Under the pieces are notes generated by a model. That model made no database searches. It saw only the letters and a program-made list of their open reading frames with translations, and was not told the DNA's origin. Positions 10,743 to 21,913 of a stretch of DNA of 64,000 nucleotides are shown in pieces. Source of the stretch: Fusarium oxysporum f. sp. lycopersici 4287 (lineage: Eukaryota; Ascomycota; Sordariomycetes; Hypocreales; Nectriaceae); assembly GCF_000149955.1 (NCBI RefSeq), contig NC_030990.1:4019482-4083481 (forward strand), written 5' to 3'. A program made the translations under genes and the position numbers. The stretch's first letter is position 1. Each line of letters opens with the position of its first letter.

Positions 10743-12818
10743 ATGTCTCTCAACTCCAACCAACTCGACCCTCGCCAGCACCCTCTTCAGGCTATTGGCA
10801 ATGCCATTGGCGCTGAGACTCAAGGAGAACGTCGAAACCCTCGAATGAGTCACATGCAAGGTGCCAATGAGGGACCAGCAGATGTCATCGCCAAGGTCTC
10901 TGGTGCACACGCCGGAGGGAAGAGGGAGGATGATGGAGCGTACTTCACTAACAATGAGGGCATTCCCTTCCCTGACCCGTAAGTATTGGAGGAACAATGC
11001 GCAATTGCATGCTGACACTTTGTCAGGGCTCATAGCAAGACGGTTGGTGGGCTTCCTTTGATCAGCGACACATTCCTCTTGCAGTAAGTATGCCTCGTCA
11101 AGGCATAAGCTCAGAGCCTGACTCAGAGATAGGAAGCAACAGACCTTCAACAGGTCTAAGAATCTTGAGCGCAAGTCTATCACTGTTTTACTTCAATGTG
11201 TATACCACTGACACATGCTAGGCATGGTTCACCCTTGTGGCTCTGGTGCCTTTGGATACTTCGAGTGTACCCAGGATGTGACTGAACTCACTGTCAGTCA
11301 AGCCCACGGGCCACTATCGTGTTGACAGTCACTGACTAACATCCCAGAAAGCCAACTTCTTGTCGTCTGTTGGAGAAAAGACACCCGTCTTTGTCAGATT
11401 CTCTACTGTGACTCTCGGTCGAGAATTCCCAGACGAGGCTCGTAACCCTCGAGGCTTCGCCATCAAATTCTACACCATGGAGGGGAACTACGACATTGTC
11501 GGCCTAAACTTCGTCAGTCAAGCCATCCTCTCTGTTCATTGTACCAAACTAACCAAGGTGCAGCCCGTCTTCTTCTGCCGCGACCCCATTCAAGGACCAG
11601 ACGTCATCCGCTCTCAGTACCGCAACCCAACAAACTTCCTCCTCGATCACGACGCCCTCTTCGATCTCCTCGCCAACACCCCCGAAGCCAACCACGCGGG
11701 CCTCATGTTCTTCAGCGATCACGGAACTCCCCAAGGGTGGCGCTTCAACCACGGCTACGGCTGCCACACCTTCAAGTGGGTAAACTCCAACGGAGAGTTC
11801 GTCTACATCAAATACCACTTCATCGCAAAGCACGGTCAGAAGCAGTTCACTGACAGTGAAGCTATGCAAATGTGCGGTGAAGATCCCGATTACTCGAAGA
11901 GAGATCTTTGGGAGGCTATTGAAAAGGGTGAGGAGATTGAGTGGACGGCTCATGTGCAAGTCATGGATCCTAGACAAGCGGACCCTGATAAGCTTGGGTT
12001 CGATCCTTTTGATGTCACAAAGGTTTGGCCGCGATCGCAGTTCCCGATGAAGGAGTTTGGAAGATTGGTGCTAAACAAGAACCCTGAGAACTTCCATCGA
12101 GATGTGGAACAGGCTGCTTTTTCGCCTGGTAGTATGGTCCCTGGTATTGAAGACTCTCCTGATCCCCTTCTTCAATTCCGCATGTTCTTCTACCGCGACG
12201 CTCAATATCATCGCATCGGTGTCAATCTGCACCAAATCCCCGTCAATTGTCCTTTCATGGCCAAGTCCTATGCGTCACTCAACTTTGACGGGCAGATGCG
12301 TGTTGATGCCAATCACGCGGGCAACAAACAATATGCACCCAACAGCTTCGCTCACAAGTTCAGACCTGATGTCGCTGAAGCGCCGTATCAGGTCAGCGAC
12401 AACATCGCAAGCAGGGTCAGTCACTATTGGCATGAGGGTAAGAAGAATGATTATGACCAAGCGAAGGATCTGTGGAAGAAGGTTATGAGTGAGCAGGAGA
12501 AGAAGAATACTTGCTACAACACAGCCAAGGGTCTTCGTCGAGTCAAGTTTCCCGAGATCCAGGTAAGCAATTGTGGTCGTCGTGAGTCAGACTCAAACTA
12601 ACAGGTCTCAGAGCAAATATTTGGCCCAGGTGTACAACATCTCAGAGGATTATGCACAGGGCATTTACGATCTTCTGGACCAACCTCAGTTTGAGTTTTC
12701 CAAGGTCAAGGAACTGGCTGAGACTGCGCAGGAGTGGTATAAAGAGCCCAAGTTTAGGCCTGGTCCTGGATCAAAGTTGGCTGGATATCCTCCGTCTTCA
12801 GCCGTTTATCAGGCATAA
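10743..12818 (+). CDS. Heme catalase, 590 aa, seven exons
   Basis: Exons: 10743-10978, 11027-11083, 11133-11170, 11222-11292, 11348-11512, 11564-12562 and 12612-12818. Together they give 1773 nt. Introns are 48-54 nt. Intron 3 (11171-11221) has a GC donor (C|GCAAGT) and is needed to join SKNLE to RMVHPCGSG. Catalase features: catalytic His114 in MVHPCGSGAFGYFECT, VRFSTVTLGREFPDEARNPRGFAIKFYT, distal Asn188 in VGLNFPVFFCRDP, and the heme-ligand Tyr399 in RMFFYRDAQYHRIG. The segment before the catalytic His lacks the common RIPERVVHAKG motif, so it belongs to a divergent small-subunit fungal clade. There is no signal peptide or C-terminal flavodoxin-like domain. It disproportionates hydrogen peroxide, probably in the cytosol or peroxisome; the C-terminus is YQA, not a strong PTS1. 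Confidence 0.9.
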
Positions 12819-13280
12819 GTGACATATTGGACATGAATTGGGTAATTTATATAAGCCCTTGCTCGGAAAGTGCCGTGGTTTCCAGACACAATGCTGGGCT
12901 CATCTGCCGGATTCCGTTCGTGGCTTTCTAGCCTGAATCCTTTATCCAATCCTGGAGAATTTTAAGTTTGCATTTTCGATTTATCCGCTCGAAACATCGT
13001 GAGAGAATCGCAGAATGCAGTCGTGGGGGCAGTCTATGATGCTGACAATATGCAGAATCCTAGACCGAAATGGAGATAAGCGGTGATAAAGAAGTGGAAT
13101 GAGTGCCATGACCTATGATAAACCCGATTCAAAAGCGAAAACGCTCGAAGGATTCAAGTACATCAGCATTTAAGACAAAATTGACCAGCTCATTCAACCA
13201 TGTCCAAGTATATGTTGTGCCTGTAGACTCAAGATACACAGCCTCAATTCGTCCTCACCAATTGACAAGCATTCACAACC
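12819..13280. other. Intergenic region between catalase and hydrolase
   Basis: These 460 bases hold the catalase 3' end and the hydrolase promoter. Nothing else is seen. Confidence 0.5.
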
Positions 13281-14198
13281 ATGGCCCCAACAGATGCAGA
13301 GATCAAGGCCACTATCAAGGCCGTGGTCGACGACTTCAGAGGATGGGACCTCGCACCAATAATGCACTACCCAAATGAAGAAGGCCTTGAATTCCAAGAC
13401 ATCTACTTCCCCTCCGACGACGGCGTCCCTCTAGAAGGCTGGTTCATCCCCTGCAAAGGTTCCAACAAGATCATCATCGCCAACCATCCTCACTGGTTCA
13501 ACCGCGCCGGCATCCCTTCGCATCTCGAACCTTGGAATCAACTCATGCCCGGGAACGACTTTGAAGTCAATTTCATTCCTGATTACAAGATTCTTCATGA
13601 TGCGGGGTATAATGTTCTTGCGTATGATTTGAGGAACCATGGACTCAGTGGAAGTGGGAATCAAGGGCTCTTTGGGTTCTTTGAGTGGCGCGATGTTCTT
13701 GGATCGTTGAGATATATTCGTGGGAGGGAGGATACGAAGGATATGACGATTGGACTGTTTAGTCGCTGCGCTGGTGCAAACGCAACACTCTCAGCGATGA
13801 GACATCGGCCTGAAGCCTTCAAAGGTGTAGGATGCATGATTGCGCCCCAGCCTATATCAGCAGGTTCCTCCATCGCAGTTATGCTTGACAAAATGGGCGC
13901 TCCGGCATCGTACATGGAAGAAGCTGATCGACAGTTCTTCATGAAGACGAGTTTTCATATAAGTCAATTGTCGCCGCCGACTGATGCGAAGCACGCCAAT
14001 GTCCCGACGTTTCTGTATCAGGTTCGGGATGACCCTTGCACGACGCCGAAGGATGTTCAGTCTGTTTATGACAATATCCCTATCGAGGATAAGAAGTTGA
14101 AGTGGATTGAGGGGACGGACAAGAGGTGGGATGGGTATACGTATTTTCAGAGGGAGCCTGATCAGTTCTTGGAGTGGTTTGCAAAGTACATGAACTAG
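13281..14198 (+). CDS. Alpha/beta hydrolase with Cys in the nucleophile elbow, 305 aa
   Basis: A single exon. The ATG at 13281 follows CACAACC, a good fungal context. Alpha/beta-hydrolase features: a DGVPLEGWFIP strand pair, IIIANHPHWFNRAG (oxyanion-hole region), YNVLAYDLRNHGLSG, and the elbow F-S-R-C-A-G near residues 160-165, placing Cys163 where serine is usual (as in dienelactone hydrolases). Asp250/251 in VRDDPCTTP is the likely acid. The C-terminal position that normally gives the catalytic His reads GTDKRWDGYTYF, with no His after residue 238. The protein may therefore be a non-canonical or inactive member. It lies next to catalase on the same strand, 462 bases away, but a joint role is unproven. 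The substrate is unknown. Confidence 0.8.
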   Translation: MAPTDAEIKATIKAVVDDFRGWDLAPIMHYPNEEGLEFQDIYFPSDDGVPLEGWFIPCKGSNKIIIANHPHWFNRAGIPSHLEPWNQLMPGNDFEVNFIPDYKILHDAGYNVLAYDLRNHGLSGSGNQGLFGFFEWRDVLGSLRYIRGREDTKDMTIGLFSRCAGANATLSAMRHRPEAFKGVGCMIAPQPISAGSSIAVMLDKMGAPASYMEEADRQFFMKTSFHISQLSPPTDAKHANVPTFLYQVRDDPCTTPKDVQSVYDNIPIEDKKLKWIEGTDKRWDGYTYFQREPDQFLEWFAKYMN

Positions 14199-14394
14199 GT
14201 AGGGCATAATACAATTCTAGTTCCCTATCGCGTTTCTGTCGTATTATTATGATGGCTTTGTCAAACAAAAGAAGGGGTATCGTATATAGTCTCTCCCTAG
14301 CCAAGATGCAGCAAGCATTATGGCTTGCGAGCTCTCCCATACTCAGTTGTACATCTCGGCATCTCGAATTTGGTATGTCTCACTCGGCAGCCTT

Positions 14395-15627
14395 TCACAC
14401 GGTAAAATGTTCTCTTTGCAGCTGCCTCGTTGACCCAGTATCGCTGGCCACATCATCATACTCAGACCTCCTCGTCTGCTTAACAACAACCTCCGTCCGT
14501 GTGGTTTTCTGAATGCCTCCCTCCAATCGATCTACCAGCTCTATATCGTCCGTATTCGCTTCGATAAACGTGGTGTTACCGCCAACAAACATTGCTGATG
14601 GTACTTTGCTCTTGCCTGTCTGCTTTGAGCTCTTCTTTTGAGTGCTGTGTGATCTGGAACCGGAGTAGTCGGGATAGTCGTTGTTGTTGCTGGCCTTGAC
14701 AACCTTGATGATGAGGTCGGCCATGTTCATTTCGATGTGGAGCTTGACTAGGTAGGCTAGAGGATGGAACTGAACGTAACTGTGATAACGGGTTAGTAAT
14801 GGTAGGGGGTTGAGTCGGCTTGGCTTACACAATGTCGTTTGGCAGGGACATCATTGCGATGAGAAGGATCTAATCATAGTCAGTATCTAAAGCAGCAGCT
14901 AAGGGGGTGGTAACAAAGCATACATCCATAGTCATCGATACAGCAATCATGCCCAAGTTGAAACGAAACAGTCGAGTGTACTTGGTCAGGCCGTTGGCAA
15001 TGAGCCTCGATCGCACGAGGTGGATAAAGTACAGATTGAGTCCTGCATCAACCACTAAAAAGATGACCTTCTCGATTCTATCCCAGACTTTGTTGATGTC
15101 AATCCATGTTTTGTTAACTTGCAGCCGAGCTGGAATCCAAATCGTGAAGACGCTGATGTTGATGCATAAGATGATGAGGAAGGAGTATATCTTGAGTCGC
15201 TTGGCATTGTGTCGATTGACCATGAGGATCGCGATTCGGTTGATGATGATTTGAATTAGCGCTTGAAGTTGGATACACCAAAGAAAAACTACAAGCCATC
15301 AGTCTCAGTTTCAGGAACGTCCTCAGCGTAACAGCATAGCATACTTAGAGTAAAGAAAACCGGAAACCCGCCGGGGATGTAATTTCGTAGATAGCACCAA
15401 GTGACAGCGCTCATAATGCAGCTACTCGTCCATTCGAGCCATAATAAGATGATATAGTGATTCATCCTGCGTCCTCTCCTCCATGATTTGATAGTTTGTC
15501 GCATCCCTTTGGCGAACGTGAACAGTCCGACTCCAAGCGAGATTCCCCAGGCGATGCTCGCAATGTTCATGTCATTTTCGCCAGCGTCGACTTCGATAAA
15601 GTTCGGTCCTTTCCACAAGTCCCCCAT
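14395..15627 (-). CDS. Seven-TM fungal integral membrane protein, unknown function, 357 aa
   Basis: Four exons: 15345-15627, 14924-15288, 14829-14869 and 14395-14779. All introns are GT-AG and together they give 1074 nt. I chose MGDLWKGPNF (15627); an in-frame ATG ten codons earlier (15657) is possible. Seven hydrophobic helices can be read: IASIAWGISLGVGLFTF, IILLWLEWTSSCIMSAV, VFFTLIFLWCIQLQALIQI, FLIILCINISVFTIW, VIFLVVDAGLNLYFI, LGMIAVSMTMDILLIAMM, and a weaker one in the HPLAYLVKLH region. The C-terminal ~110 residues are hydrophilic and Ser/Lys/Thr-rich. The layout resembles the large fungal families of orphan seven-TM proteins (rhodopsin-like / PTH11-like in the broad sense), but no Schiff-base Lys or CFEM domain is seen. 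It lies convergent with the hydrolase. Confidence 0.7.
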
Positions 15628-18131
15628 GGCGATAATTCTGTGACTAAACTCGGGCAATTAGAAGCGCTCAGCAAAGAAATTCAAAGGACAAGGACAGCAA
15701 GAATAGGAACAAGGAAACGAGCGAGATAAGTAAGCAAACGATGGGACGCCCACATACATATCCAACACAACATCGCCGCTAAGCCTTCAGATCTTGCGGA
15801 TCCTGATGCCTGCGCCCAACTAATAACGTTGATCCTATTGAAGGGTAAAAAGCACAGACGAAGCATCCATTCTCAGGATCCGCAGCGATCGATCTTCGGC
15901 AGGGGATCCCAGAGCATGAGGCGAGACTCGATCTCCATCTAGCCTTTGGTTGGACCGGGGGTGGGAGGGTTTTATCCAGAGATCCTCAAGGCTGCATATC
16001 AGCTGGTTTGTTATATGGGGTTCGTGCATGGTTGGTAGGAGATAGACGAGTATGCTTTTGGAGTGTTTTGCGAGTCGTCTCCACGAAGAATGATGTGAAT
16101 ATTGCTGAAGATATTGACGCTACCACGAAGTTAGCTAAAGCTGATATCAAGCCGCTTGACAGCCCTACACGTGAAACAAGCAGATGTTCCAGAAAACGTC
16201 TTGAGAAATGCTTCATCGGTAGTACGCATCACGGATCATTGAGTGACACTCCTCTTCAAGTCAGGTGGGCCCATGTCGCCGGCCGCATATTACCGCCAGG
16301 TCCTTCCTTTCTGTAACAAAAGAAATACGCCGGCCAGACGAACTTGACACTATCGAACCTTGAATGATAAAAACGTGGCGGGTGGCAGGGAAGAGGAGAA
16401 CTGAGGTTAATGCTTTTGCGAAAATTCTCGGAGGGGATACTCGGTGAAGATCCGTAGCAGGCCCAAAAAGCGAAGAAGCCCGATCATAACATGCATTATA
16501 AAGTTTTATCAGAATAGCAAATGGAGATTTGTACTTTTGATGTTGGTCAAACAAGGCGGGTTCCTTGATGCAGATAGATAATTCTTCAACAAAGACCAAC
16601 AGGCCATCATCTACAGCGGGTCTCTCCCACTGAAGAAACTTCTACAAAAGCAAAATAGCAGATCCAATCTCGCACAAATGAGCTCTCACAACTGACCAGA
16701 TCTCGTCTCATCTCTCCTCTGGCCTCCAAATTGCGGCTCAACATCCTCGTCGCCTCAATAGCGGACGATCAGGGTCTAACACTATAGTTATGCACCGGCG
16801 GAACGGATGTTTTCTAGCTTCAAGCCTAGAACCAATGGTCTAAGTGAGTCCAGTGCACTATGAAACATGCCACGTGCATAGTCGGCGTGTTTCGGACGCT
16901 ATTGATAGCGGCCGCTGTAGGGCTTGATGAGGCTGTTGTGGATGTCTTCACAGGAATAGCAAAGCAGTTTCATCATTTTGAGGAGTCACCACTTGTATAT
17001 TGAAGAGTGCAGATTGAAAAAAGAAAGGTCGCAGATAATTATTCCCTTTCAAAAGAAAGCAGATCATCCGATTGCTACCTAACACTCACATTAATATTGG
17101 ATGGATGGATGCTGTAGGGAAGCCCTGTAAAGCCTGGGCCCTGTCTTCGGCTCCGCTACGGCTCCCAGAGATAAAGCTGTTACAGAAAGGGACTTGAAGA
17201 ATCGTACGGATGGTCAATGCAGTGAAGATTCATTCTCGTATAAAATTGGAGGGGCTCATCGCTCACTGAGGTCACATTCCACTACTGCGGAGATGATGCT
17301 GGTGGTAAGCTCGAACAAGTATGATGTCATCGACTCTCTGCATTTGCAAGCCAGAATCCTACAAGCTATCAGACACTATCACAGCTGTTCAATAAAGGAA
17401 ATTCATATCTCAAAGGGAAATTGAATACATAGGCTTACACAGCTATTCTGTTTGAGGTTCAAGCTCCACTTACCTGGGAACTCATCATCAATGAAGCTCG
17501 TACATGGAAATATTCAAGTTTGTCATCGTGTGTCTGCTCAAAGGGCATTGACTCACCCGTGCATGGCCAAAAACAATCAATCTTTTTATCAAGCACTTCT
17601 GTAGGTTTACTTTACGGGGCTGTGCAATATAATAGAAGAGTTTTCCGGCCTTTGTGCGACTGGTTGGTAGTTGTGTTGACCATGTATCGCCCGTTGTGGC
17701 CTTGCCTTGACACTCAAGCTTGTAAATGATGCTTCTCGTAGGTTTGTTCTTCAGCACCAAGCATTAAGCACCACCAGGCTTTCATGCAGGGTAAATAACA
17801 GTTGTATGAATGTGTAACACTGCTTCCATTGGACTTTTTAAACAAGTCACTTGAAGTTGATACCGAACAGAAGCATTGCACATTGCAAGGAGACAGAAAA
17901 CAAGCATTGAGGGTCTAGGGTGAATATCAGTGAAGCATCCCACACAACCATAAAATATTGTCGACTGAGTACACTAACAACATGATTTGCGCCAACATAA
18001 AAATCGCGAGTAGCTTCCTTATGGTCTTCAATAGGTAGATAGCTCCAACGCTCCGATCACTTATGACGATCCAGTAGTGGCAACCACCCCGCAATCCTCA
18101 GCAATCAACCATCTACAATACAACCTACCAA
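15628..18131. other. Intergenic region, no gene recognised
   Basis: This is 2.5 kb between the divergent seven-TM and Zn2Cys6 genes. Open frames here are short, lack domains and look random. No tRNA, repeat array or transposon was recognised. Confidence 0.45.
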
Positions 18132-19883
18132 GTGCTAAGCCACCATGACTCCCTCATAAATCCCCCTTCAAGTCCTCACTTACATGACTCCGAGAATGCT
18201 CGCAACTTTGCCAACATGAAGAAGAGATCTCGTGCCTGCGAAGCCTGTCAGGCTCTCAAAGTCAAATGCGAACCATCACCTGAAGAGTCTTCAATCTGTG
18301 AACGATGCTCTCGTTACAATCTTACTTGTGTTCCTGCTGCGAGAAAGTGGCAGAGAGATAGGATTGCTGAGCTGGAGGAGCAGGTTAAGAATCTGCAGGA
18401 TAAACTTGATGGTGCTACGAATTCGACTCTGGGGTTGTCGACTTATGCTACCTCTACAAGAGCTACTTCGGTGTTCTCTGATAGAGCTTGGCCGCAGACA
18501 AGTGCTGGGCCATCAGAACTTAGCTTTCTGGATGCTTGTCTAGACTACGAAACTCAGCTTCGATGTCTGGAAGTATGTTCAACAACCGCTGGACAGTTCT
18601 GGTACCTTATACCTCCGGTCGACACCACCTCAGCACGCTCATGGCTAGACTCCCTCAGGACAGGAGCACCCGTCAAGCTCATATCCATGCTCTCCTTCAC
18701 CATGTCCCCCTCCTCCGCCGAGATCGATCCCCAAACGCAAGAAGACCTACGAATCAAGACCTTCGAAATCCTTGGCCAAGCAGCCGTCGGTCTCAAGCGG
18801 CCCTCCCTAGATCTCATCCAAGCCGCGCTAATAACCGGTCTTTGGATCCGCCCGTCCCTCGACTGCAACCACGGGAACCCGAACCAGCTTGTGTCGCTGG
18901 CACACGATCTCAGCGTGGAGCTTGGTCTTGGAGGTGCGGAAATGCAGACTTCTGCACCGGCGTGGTTCTTCCGGATCCAGGGGCCTCTGACACTGGAGAT
19001 GCAGAAGATTTGGTTGGCAGGTTGGATGACTTCTACGATGAAGGCTGTTGGGCTTAGGAGGGCGCATGATTTTGATTGGGGGACGGCGCATTATGAGGCT
19101 CTGGGGGCGTTGGAGGCTGATGGCTCGAATCCGTTGTTCTTGGAGATGCTTTATACGGTTCGACTTCATGCGAAGGTTGCTAGTTCTCTTGAACTTTGCG
19201 ATACTCGCACGTTTCACGACATCAACTCTGATGTTGTAGCGGCTACGAGGAATCAGATCTACAATAACTTGAACGAGCTGAGCAACAGACCTCTTGCGGG
19301 CGATGTTCAACTTCGTTTTTGGCGAATGCTCGTCGCGATACATGTCAACGAGCCAGTTCTACATACAAGCACCAACAAAACACTCTTCACATCCCCCTAC
19401 ATCTCCGAAAGAATCGGCGTCCACGACTTTGCCTGTGGTCCCATAACCTCAACAACAGCAACAGCTCTCCACTCCATAGTGGAAGCCTGTCACCTCGCCA
19501 TCTCAATAGTCCTCGAAATGGACGCCTCCACAATCCTATCCCTTCCCTCCCTCTGCTTCGGCCCAGCGGTGAGCTACACACTATCCATCCTCATCAAAGT
19601 CTTCGTGGCAGTGTCTGCACCGGGAAACACATACAGTCAAATCCTGACCCGCGAAACCCTGCACGTGCGAGAAGCCATGCAAAAGCTCATCTCCGTCAAG
19701 GAAGCGCTGCTGAAGCTCGATCCGCACATGGGCAACTGGAACACGAGGATCATAGGATCTGTCGAATGGCTGGGCGTTTGGCTGGATGATTACGAGAGTA
19801 TTATTGAGCGCTATGAGGAGAATCTGCAGAGGGAGGTTGCAGAACAGGAAATCGAAGGACTCAGCCCCAATGGACATTTCTAA
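18132..19883 (+). CDS. Zn2Cys6 fungal transcription factor, 583 aa
   Basis: A single exon. The DNA-binding domain sits at residues 33-70, with cysteines C36, C39, C46, C56, C59 and C66 (C-x2-C-x6-C-x9-C-x2-C-x6-C) inside SRACEACQALKVKC...CERCSRYNLTC. A short coiled coil for dimerisation follows (about 76-95, IAELEEQVKNLQDKL). The middle and C-terminal parts are the weakly conserved helical regulatory region. The ATG at 18132 gives a 30-residue lead; MKKRSR at 18216 is an alternative start right at the zinc cluster. It is a nuclear regulator with an unknown regulon. Targets could lie nearby, since the CCGGAG inverted repeat is upstream of catalase, but nothing in the sequence proves it. Confidence 0.85.
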   Translation: MLSHHDSLINPPSSPHLHDSENARNFANMKKRSRACEACQALKVKCEPSPEESSICERCSRYNLTCVPAARKWQRDRIAELEEQVKNLQDKLDGATNSTLGLSTYATSTRATSVFSDRAWPQTSAGPSELSFLDACLDYETQLRCLEVCSTTAGQFWYLIPPVDTTSARSWLDSLRTGAPVKLISMLSFTMSPSSAEIDPQTQEDLRIKTFEILGQAAVGLKRPSLDLIQAALITGLWIRPSLDCNHGNPNQLVSLAHDLSVELGLGGAEMQTSAPAWFFRIQGPLTLEMQKIWLAGWMTSTMKAVGLRRAHDFDWGTAHYEALGALEADGSNPLFLEMLYTVRLHAKVASSLELCDTRTFHDINSDVVAATRNQIYNNLNELSNRPLAGDVQLRFWRMLVAIHVNEPVLHTSTNKTLFTSPYISERIGVHDFACGPITSTTATALHSIVEACHLAISIVLEMDASTILSLPSLCFGPAVSYTLSILIKVFVAVSAPGNTYSQILTRETLHVREAMQKLISVKEALLKLDPHMGNWNTRIIGSVEWLGVWLDDYESIIERYEENLQREVAEQEIEGLSPNGHF

Positions 19884-20374
19884 TCCATTCCTATTGACTC
19901 TGTACTTTACACCAATCTAGTAATTAATCTTTAGTCTTTAATGCACGTTTATTCCCTGTAGCTTGATTTTTCTCCTGCAGAAAGGGTCTAGAAGCCGTTG
20001 AATCTTACAGGGATGTTTGGCGCGGGAATCCGTGTCCTGTCACTTACACGGGTAGATTCACAAAATGACGTACACGACTCTCGGAAGGCTTCAAGGCTGT
20101 GCAATAAGCGACCAGGGCTGTGCTGGCAATTAAGCTTGTCTTTCCCCATGGTCTTTTATGGAGACGGTAAATTTTGACCGTGGATTTTATATGTGTTTGA
20201 GCTGTGAGACCCTGTAGTTGGGGATCAGCATCATGATCACAGAGCGTTATGCATGGGATGAGCGAGAGTCGATGATGCTTTGACTTTGAGGGAGATACTT
20301 GGTATGGGGATGATGAGAGATTGAGGAAGGGATTTGTTTGAGGTTCGTGGTTGGCTTCATGGAGAGATGTTGTG

Positions 20375-20380
20375 TATAAA
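20375..20380 (+). promoter_or_regulatory. TATA box candidate for the fasciclin gene
   Basis: TATAAA lies about 147 bases upstream of the ATG at 20527. The leader that follows is rich in TCACA repeats. Confidence 0.45.
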
Positions 20381-20505
20381 GTGAAGGGAGAAGCGCGGCG
20401 AGAAGAGAAGTCTCATCACTCACAGCTTCACATCTTCAAGCATCACAATATCACAATCACTACCAGTTTAGCAGCTATCACCAGCCTCATTATCCTCTTC
20501 AGAAT

Positions 20506-20520
20506 AAAAAAAAAAAAAAA
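20506..20520 (+). repeat. A15 tract in the 5' leader
   Basis: There are fifteen consecutive A residues, separated from the ATG at 20527 by only CTCAAG. The tract could bind poly(A)-binding protein in the mRNA or simply be slippage-prone DNA. Confidence 0.6.
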
Positions 20521-20526
20521 CTCAAG

Positions 20527-21913
20527 ATGAGATTCCTCAACCTCGCAGCCCTCGCATCCGCCGTGGTCGCTCAATCCGACCTCGCCAGCATTCTCTCTTC
20601 CCAATCCGACCTCTCCACCCTCGCCGAGCTCCTCGCTCTCGTCCCCGACATCGCAGAGACTCTCGCATCCGCCAGCAACATCACCATCTTTGCTCCCACC
20701 AACGATGCATTTGCCTCGGTCCCCCGAGACATTCCTGAGGGAGAGGCTATTTCCCAGCGCAACGACACCATCGCTCTCGGTGCTCTGCTGTCAAACCATG
20801 TCTTCAAGGGCTATTATCCTGCCAAGGTTGCGACGGACATTCCTGTGTTTGTGCAGTCTCTGCTGGATTCTAGCTTTGTCAATTATCGTCAGCCGTTTGG
20901 TAACTTTACTGGGGGTCAGTATAATGGTATTGTGAAGGATGGCGATGATGTCGTTGTCATCTCTGGAGAAGAGACTCTGTCCTATGTGACTGAAGCCGTA
21001 AGTACTACTCCATCTCAGAGATTTAACTGGTTCTAACAATGTGCAGGATATCAAGGTCGGTGGCTCGGTCATCATCCACAAAGTCGACAAGCCTCTCAGT
21101 TTTGGTGCTCCTCTCCAACTCTTCACCCGCCGCGACAACCTCCTCAACTTCAACGCCGCTCTCAACGCAGCTGATCTTCCCTACAACTTCGGCAACCTGG
21201 ATCGTGACTCCTCTACCCTTGTCAACATCTCTGACTTCACCGTCTTCATCCCCAACGACCCTGCTTTTGAGGCTATTGGTTCAGTCCTCGAAGGCGCTGA
21301 TCTCAAGACTCTGCAGGAGGTGTTGAAATACCACATCGTGGATGATGTTCTCTTCTCTACTGATCTAGCCAACGTCAGCGTTCCTAGTCTGCAGGGCGCT
21401 GATTTGACGTTTACTGTTGCTGAGGATGGAAGTGCTTGGGTGAATGGTGCTAAGATTCTCTTCACCAATGTTCTTCTCTTCAACGGTGTCGCTCACGTTA
21501 TCGATGGGTAAGTCATTCTTCTACTCTTAACCACCTACAGTACTGACGACAACAGTGTCCTCAACCCTGCCGACGATCCCTTTGACCGTGCTGATCTCAA
21601 GCCCGCCGCTGAAGCTGATGACCGCCTTGCTTTCCCTGGCGCAACACCCGTCTCCAAGCTCCCTTTCTCAGTCATCAGCTACGCCGACGACAGCCAGCCT
21701 ACTTACACCACCCCCGAGCTCCTCAAGACACTCAAGGCCATTGACGTCTCAGCTCTTGCTACTGCCACCGCTACCGCTGATGCTACCACTGGTGCTGGAG
21801 AGACTACTCCCACTCCTACCGGAGTCACACCCGTTGTCAACGCCGCAAGCTCCAAGTTCGTTGCTGGAGGAGCTAGTGTTTTCGCTGTCCTTGTTGCTGT
21901 CCTGATGGCTTAA
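20527..21913 (+). CDS. Fasciclin (FAS1) domain GPI-anchored surface protein, 429 aa
   Basis: Exons 20527-20997, 21047-21507 and 21556-21913; introns of 49 and 48 nt with GTAAGT donors. The signal peptide MRFLNLAALASAVVA is followed by two FAS1 domains. The first is at about residues 18-160 (NITIFAPTNDAF, LSNHVFKGYY, VIIHKVD) and the second at about 175-310 (FTVFIPNDPAFEAIG, LKYHIVDDVLF, GVAHVIDGVLNP). A Thr/Ala-rich stalk (about 375-405) leads to the GPI-type tail SSKFVAGGASVFAVLVAVLMA. FAS1 proteins mediate cell adhesion; in fungi they sit on the wall or plasma membrane. The first domain's end, joined through intron 1, keeps the conserved DIKVGGSVIIHKVD block, which supports the splice model. 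Confidence 0.9.

Larger units (their letters stand above)
19884..20526. other. Promoter region of the fasciclin gene
   Basis: This holds a TATAAA at 20375-20380 and a CA/TC-rich leader, followed by a 15-A tract at 20506-20520 just before the start codon. Upstream, ACGGT and ACCGT flank an A/T core near 20165-20185. Confidence 0.5.
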
